From the NCBI GenBank assembly GCA_028015205.1, contig CM051514.1, forward strand, positions 7,936,001 to 8,000,000: a DNA stretch of 64,000 nt. The letters are read 5' to 3'. The position numbers and the translations under genes were made by a program. The notes under the pieces were generated by a model. That model saw only the letters and a program-made list of their open reading frames with translations, did not search any database and was not told where the DNA came from. Shown piece after piece: positions 58,929-64,000 of this stretch (position 1 is the first letter of the stretch; each line of letters begins with the position of its first letter). Source of the stretch: Mytilisepta virgata (Eukaryota; Mollusca; Bivalvia; Mytilida; Mytilidae).

Positions 58929-59100
58929 TGTTGCGTAAAGGATAGAAACTTCGTTGCGTTGTGTATGTTTATTAACGTCCAGCCATTCAATACAATATAA
59001 CGTCATAAAAGTGAGACTTGACATGAGTTACCTAGCAATGTTACTATAACGTCAAGTTACTTGGCGACGTCGGTACGTCTGTGACGCCTAATCTCCGACA
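58929..59100 (-). repeat. Probable 3' LTR of the BEL/Pao element
   Basis: On the minus strand it begins TGTCGGAGATTAGGCG about 110 bases after the integrase frame ends, contains AATAAA ('gttaataaacatac'), and ends near 'acgcaaca'. The left boundary could lie up to 25 bases further out; the matching 5' LTR is not in view. Confidence 0.55.
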
Positions 59101-59212
59101 TTCTCGGGGCCGGCAAAAGTGAAATTATGAAATAAATATTACGTTAATGAAAAGAATTAATGTCTATAGAAATAAAAAGAATTTTCACTGAAATATTTAA
59201 CTTAAAGCACTA

Positions 59213-61455
59213 TTACGAAGTCCATTTTCTAATATTTTCCCTGGCTGCTACTGCTGCTTCTCGTCTTCGTGGTGACACTGTTGGATTCTTCGTAGAAGTT
59301 GTAGCTTCGTCGTCTCCCTCTAAGTTGTGCACATTTGCCCGAATTTCCAGAGGATATAGTTTAATGATAGGACGTGATGTTCGTCCTGATTTAGTTCTAA
59401 TTACAGCTGCTCGAGTATAGCCATCATTGCCTGTAATGAGTTCCTCAATAATAGCGATATTCCATCGACTTCGTGGTTGTTTATCGTCCTGGACTTGCAC
59501 AACATCTCCTGTTTGAATTGTTTGTACATTGTTTCCGGTTTGGCAATGATACTCTCTGAGAGATGTCAAGTATTCCGACTTCCATCTATTCCAGAAATGT
59601 TCCATTAAAACTGATTGTGAATTATACCGTTTCACCAATTCATGTTTTCCACTGTTCATAAATTTGTCCTGTAGTTCCTCTTGCGGGTACGGCATCGTCG
59701 TTATTCTCCTTCCGTAGAGTAAGTGTGAAGGAGTCAGTGGGTCTTCGTCCTCAATGTCAGCTGATAAGGATGTTAGAGGTCTATCATTGATTATAGCCTC
59801 TATTTCAGTCACTATAGTTTTAAGTGCCTCTAAGTTGACATACGATCTTCCGAGTGTTTTCCTTAAACAGTTCTTTGTTACTCCGATGAGGCGCTCCCAC
59901 CAGCCTCCGTACCACGGAGCGCGCTTGGGGATAAACGTCCAAGTTGTTCCATATGTGGATAACGTCTGATTTAGTGTCTCTGATTGAGTGAGTCTCTTTA
60001 TCGTTTCGGAAGCGGCTAGGTAAGTTGTTGCATTATTTGATAGCATTGTTCGTGGTCTTGACTTGCGGCTAACGAATCTCCTAAATGCCTGTAGAAATGA
60101 GCTTTCCGTGAGATCAGATACAACTTCAAGATGTACCGCTCTTGTCGATGCACAGGTGAATAAACATATAAAAACTTTCTTTTCCATTCCATGATTGTCC
60201 TTTACGTATAACGCACCTGTAAAGTCAACTCCTGTAGTAGAAAAGGGAGGTGCTTCCGAAAGTCTGACTTTAGGTAGTGGTGGCGGATCAGGCGCTGTAT
60301 ACGGTTTACCACTGAGTTTCTTGCACGTTACACAATTGCGCAAAACGCTTCTTGTATATTGACGTATTCCCGGTATCCAAAATTCCTGTCGTATTTGAGT
60401 CACTGTTGTTAAAACTCCCGAATGCATCAAGTTATGGTGTGTATCGAGAACAGTTAACTTGGTAAATCGATGATTCCTAGGTAGTAAATAAGGAAACTTC
60501 GTCTTTTCACATACCGGTGCATTGTGAATTCTCCCACCGCAACGTATTGCACCTTTATCATCTAAGAACAGTCTTAGTTGTCTCACTAAATTAGGGCATT
60601 TTGCGTCCTTTGTTTTGAGAAATGTGACTTCTTCCGAGTATACAGTCCCTTGACAATTTGTGATCCATGCTTCGGTAGCTTCCTGTAATTCATCTTTTGT
60701 CACAAACTTTTCCTTTATCCTTTCATCTCTTGATAATAGACAACTTCGAATAAAGCGTTGCACGTACGACGTGATTCTAAGTAATTTTGGTAGAGTACTA
60801 TATGCGTCAATAATCACAATTCTATGAATTCCGATTTCATTCCTTGGTTGATCCATCGACGTGATCGATTCTCCTGTATCTAATCCAGTAAGTAGCACGG
60901 TAGTATCCGTTACTTTCCACTCTGGCCAACTCGATTGGTCTTTCATCCAATCTGGCCCATTAAACCATAATGCGTTATGTTCGAAATGTGAGTGTGTTAA
61001 TCCTCTCGTCAAAAGATCGGCGGGATTATCATTCGTAGGGCAGTATCGCCAATTGAAATTTCCTGTTAGTTCCCGAATTTCCGTAACTCTATTTCTAATG
61101 AATTTCTTCATTTGCTTAGTTGTTGAAAGCCATTGCAAAACGATTTGACTATCTGACCAAAATATGATATTATCTGTAGGTAGAGTTGATGCAACATGTT
61201 TAGCAAGCCTGGCCCCTACGAGTGCGGCCATTAATTCTAGCTGTGGCAATGTCAGTTGTTTTAGCGGTGCTACTCTGCTTTTTGACATAACTAGTGATGA
61301 ACTATGTCCATTGCATATGTAGATTGTCGCTCCGTATGCTACTAAACTTGCGTCCAAAAATATATAGAGTCGTTTTCTGATTTGATGAATTGACGTTGTA
61401 GTATCTTTCCAACTTCGTGTTTGTCGATTTTTCCAAATCATTAGCCAGAGTCCTC
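59213..61455 (-). pseudogene. BEL/Pao pol, C-terminal part: RNase H, integrase, DUF5641
   Basis: An open frame of about 740 codons in a different frame from the upstream part. RNase H: 'LYIFLDASLVAYGATIYI', 'LTLPQLELMAALVGARLA', 'IIFWSDSQIVLQWL'. Integrase: a zinc-binding 'HHNLMHSGV' to 'CVTCKK'; core 'GVDFTGALYV' with the first Asp; then 'SNNATTYLAAS' (codon 60,035-60,037), where relatives have Asp and this copy has Asn; then 'PWYGGWWERLIG' with the Glu. The end ('VGDVVQVQDDKQPRSRWNIA') is the DUF5641 module. With the second catalytic Asp replaced, the integrase is probably inactive, unless this subfamily normally has Asn here. Confidence 0.85.
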
Positions 61456-61463
61456 CATATTTT

Positions 61464-64000
61464 CTATATTTGTATTTCTAACGGTAATGGTTCGTCCCAT
61501 TCGAATTTTTCCTTCCACAATTGTTGCATAAGGATTTTAGCTCTGATTGATATTGGACTAAGAAATCCCAACGGATCATAAAGTCGTGATGATTGCTTGA
61601 GAATTTCACGCTTGGTTACGTTTGGCGAATTAATATCCAGTATTTCGAGTTTTGGAAAAGCTATCGTGTCCTTGACTGAATCCCATTGTAGACCTAAAAT
61701 CTTTACGACTGTGTCTCTTTCCAACACATGCTGTTGCTTAGCTTGATTTCTCAGTGTTTGACAGTTTGAACTCCAGGATCGTAAGTTGAACCCTGCTTCT
61801 AGCATCATATTTCGAGCTTCTCCGAAATATTTAACAGCTTCATTTTCAGTATCCACACTTGACAAAATGTTATCTACGTAAAGATCATTCCTCATTATTC
61901 CTGATAGTTCTGTATTTCGTTCCTCCAAGTGTTTCATTAGGGTTGCGTTCAAAATGAACGGCGAGCATGTGGCACCAAATAAGACTGATTTGAATCTATA
62001 GGTTTGTAACTGTAAATCTGTAGGGTTGCTAGGATCTTTTAGCCAGAAGAAACGTGTGTAATCTCTGTCTTTCTCGTCTAGTCCAACATGTAGAAAAGCT
62101 TTCTCTATATCCGTACTAATTCCGTATTGTTTCCTTCTAAATCTTATCAAAATCTTAGTCAAGTCATTAAGGTCTGGCGGAACTGACATTAAGCAGTCAT
62201 TTAAGCTAGCAGAATCCGGTGAGCGTTTACAACTACAATCGTAAACTATACGGATGGGTGTGGTAGTGGATTCCTTCTTTACAGCGTGGTGAGGTATGTA
62301 GTGTACGTTTGATTTGTCCTCGCTAACATCATCGATTGGTACCTTTTCTATAAAGCCTCTCTTTTCTTGCTCGTCTATGATCTCCGTGTATTTCTGAAGT
62401 AATTTCGGTTCACGACTAAGACGTCTGATAGTGTTTTCAGTTCTGGCTTTTGCTATTTGAATGTTTGACGGTAACTCTGAATGATCGTGTTTCCATGGCA
62501 ACTTTGCGGAATATCGCCCATCTTCAAATTTGATAGATCTTTGTCGGTAGGTTTTCAGAAAACTTTCATCTTCGTCCTCGTGTGGTGAACTTATTCCTAT
62601 AGATTCTAAACTCCAAAACTTCTCTATGTCCGACTCGTCAAAACGATGTGATGAAATAACGTTCAGTAGAACAGATGATGTGTTTGATTTTGATCCATTC
62701 TTGACGACCGGTCCAGATAACAAGTATCCTATTTTTGATGCAACCGCTGTTGGTCCATTTCCTCTAACCACTTTATCTTGCACAATGTCCCAATAATAAT
62801 CCGCACCAATAAGTAGCGATATTTCAAAGTTTTCCTCGTCATTTATGGGATACGCTAGTTTCAAGTCCTTCAGATAAGGTAGATTTCTTTTCACGTATTT
62901 CATCTGATTTTGAAGCGGAACTGCAATATCTGGTACAATCAGTGCGTTAATTGTTAACCTTTCACCATTATCGGCCTGTAGTTTTACGGTTGCTATATCT
63001 AAATGTCGTACATTCTTCTCCTTGTCTCCAAATGCCGAAAGTTCAATGGTATCTCTTCCACTTGGCGTAATTTGTAGTTTGTTAGCTAGACTTTGGCTGA
63101 TGAATGAGCGCTGAGCTCCCTCGTCGAATAAAATCTTCGCATCCATCGTCTGTTTTCCGTATGTGACGGGGGCTATGGCTGTTTTTAATAAGACACTCGT
63201 GTGCGCTTGTGAACTATACATTACTGTGGTTTTCGTGTCGTCGTCCGTTTTGATCATCTTCACGCTAGTTTGTTTCTCATTCTCATGTTTTCCTCCGCAT
63301 ATGCTGGTATGATGCTTTTTGTCACACTTTTTACATCTCTTATTTGACTTACAATCGGAGACCCGGTGGTCGCGTAAACAATTAAAACAGAGTTTCTTCT
63401 GTTTTACAATTTTCAACCTCTCGTTTACATCCGTAACATGATTGCATTCTCCCGGAAAATGTGTTTCTGTACAATAAATACATGGACGGGTTTTCGTTTC
63501 CGTTTTCTCGTTGCTCCTTATGATACGATTCGAATGTGACTTCGCATTCCGTGCTCCTGTGTGAAAAGTTGCGGTGCTACGTATACCCTCTCTGTCGGTA
63601 AATTCCCCGGCTTCAAGAACTCTAACTTCCTTCATGATAGATTTTCGTAAAATTTTAAGCGTGATATCATCGGTATCGTACTCCCGGGCGATGTTTTTGC
63701 GTATTTCGACTGGCAGTTTACTTATGACAACGGGTACCAGTAATGCACCGTACATTTCTTGTGTTTGGCCTAGACATTCGAGTCCTCTTACGTATGATTC
63801 TAAGCTATCTCCGTAGCTTCTCAAGCTATTCAACTCATTTGAAGGAGCGGGTATGGCCATTAACGCTTTCATATACGAATTGATTATCTTTTGTGGCTGT
63901 CCGAATCTTTCTCGGAGCAGATTTACGGCTGTGTCATAGTTTGCGTGGTTAAGAGCAAAACCCGATATTGTTTGAGCGGCGGTCCCTAGTAACTGAGCTT
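61464..64000 (-). CDS. BEL/Pao gag-protease-reverse transcriptase, partial
   Basis: Open from the window edge to a TAG at 61,464-61,466. Upstream of the first in-view ATG (63,872) the frame continues to the edge with 'NYDTAVNLLRERFGQPQK', typical of the DUF1759 Gag region, so that ATG is not the true start. Counting from it: zinc-binding motifs at about residues 131-143 and 162-192 (including CFNCLRDHRVSDC and CKKCDKKHHTSIC); aspartic protease with 'LFDEGAQRSFIS' at about 248-259; and reverse transcriptase with 'STDIEKAFLHVGLDEKDRDY' and active-site box 'LYVDNILSS' (near 61,861-61,885), YVDN in place of YVDD. The frame ends just past 'KFEWDEPLPLEI', a conserved spot between reverse transcriptase and RNase H, so the TAG splits what is one polyprotein in relatives. 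Confidence 0.85.
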   Translation of the reverse strand, partial: AQLLGTAAQTISGFALNHANYDTAVNLLRERFGQPQKIINSYMKALMAIPAPSNELNSLRSYGDSLESYVRGLECLGQTQEMYGALLVPVVISKLPVEIRKNIAREYDTDDITLKILRKSIMKEVRVLEAGEFTDREGIRSTATFHTGARNAKSHSNRIIRSNEKTETKTRPCIYCTETHFPGECNHVTDVNERLKIVKQKKLCFNCLRDHRVSDCKSNKRCKKCDKKHHTSICGGKHENEKQTSVKMIKTDDDTKTTVMYSSQAHTSVLLKTAIAPVTYGKQTMDAKILFDEGAQRSFISQSLANKLQITPSGRDTIELSAFGDKEKNVRHLDIATVKLQADNGERLTINALIVPDIAVPLQNQMKYVKRNLPYLKDLKLAYPINDEENFEISLLIGADYYWDIVQDKVVRGNGPTAVASKIGYLLSGPVVKNGSKSNTSSVLLNVISSHRFDESDIEKFWSLESIGISSPHEDEDESFLKTYRQRSIKFEDGRYSAKLPWKHDHSELPSNIQIAKARTENTIRRLSREPKLLQKYTEIIDEQEKRGFIEKVPIDDVSEDKSNVHYIPHHAVKKESTTTPIRIVYDCSCKRSPDSASLNDCLMSVPPDLNDLTKILIRFRRKQYGISTDIEKAFLHVGLDEKDRDYTRFFWLKDPSNPTDLQLQTYRFKSVLFGATCSPFILNATLMKHLEERNTELSGIMRNDLYVDNILSSVDTENEAVKYFGEARNMMLEAGFNLRSWSSNCQTLRNQAKQQHVLERDTVVKILGLQWDSVKDTIAFPKLEILDINSPNVTKREILKQSSRLYDPLGFLSPISIRAKILMQQLWKEKFEWDEPLPLEIQI

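Larger units (their letters stand above)
58929..64000 (-). mobile_element. BEL/Pao LTR retrotransposon, 5' end beyond the window
   Basis: Gag, protease, reverse transcriptase, RNase H, integrase and a DUF5641-type tail follow one another on the minus strand, with an LTR-like 3' terminus. The domain order and the A17-type protease place it in the BEL/Pao group. The 5' LTR and the start of gag lie beyond 64,000. One stop and a frame change around 61,400-61,466 and an altered integrase residue mean that this copy is defective. Confidence 0.9.

Overview
This is eukaryotic DNA that is AT-rich and almost entirely transposon-derived. I found no complete host gene, no bacterial-type operon, no CRISPR array and no functional tRNA or rRNA gene. 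The best guess for the source is a marine mussel (Mytilidae, probably Mytilus or a close relative). That rests on dispersed repeats I recognise as characteristic of mussel genomes: the block at 28,975-29,405 ending in a 'gttgttgtctctttgacac'-type tail, and the 'tttgccactNgacgttNagcaa' blocks near 38,600 and 42,530. It also rests on the mix of BEL/Pao, Penelope-like, piggyBac, Harbinger and tRNA-SINE remnants. It is inference from memory, not a search result.

Layout. (1) 0.7-1.5 kb: a fold-back DNA element with 299-bp terminal inverted repeats (TIRs) and an 8-bp target duplication. (2) 2.8-15.8 kb: a 13-kb inverted duplication. Each arm carries the tail of a reverse-transcriptase (RT) element, split by a nested non-autonomous element, followed by a 53-bp satellite; a 130-bp hairpin sits on the axis. 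(3) 16.2-18.3 kb: a dead piggyBac transposase. (4) 19-30 kb: fragments of LINE, SINE, RT and Harbinger elements in AT-rich sequence. (5) 30.9-32.9 kb: a young, structurally complete LTR element. Its two near-identical LTRs start TATAACC and end GGTTATA, and it has a primer-binding site, a polypurine tract and a single intact 275-codon reading frame with a CCHC zinc knuckle and a coiled coil, but no pol. (6) 34-38.5 kb: a fold-back repeat family, partly in tandem. (7) 41.5-48.2 kb: a second large inverted duplication whose arms differ by datable insertions, including a SINE with its empty site kept in the opposite arm. (8) 48-54 kb: diffuse repeats and a few weak exon-like segments on the minus strand. 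(9) 54-57 kb: degenerate Penelope-like and LINE reverse transcriptases. (10) 57-58.9 kb: minisatellites. (11) 58.9-64 kb: a BEL/Pao retrotransposon on the minus strand, running off the right edge.

The genes do not form a pathway; they are layers of mobile DNA. The order of insertion can be read in several places: the RT-element tail was interrupted by the nested element before the 13-kb inversion formed, and a 400-bp hairpin element entered only one arm afterwards. The most unusual objects are the Gag-less-order, pol-less LTR element at 30.9-32.9 kb and the 13-kb satellite palindrome with an unrelated hairpin at its axis.
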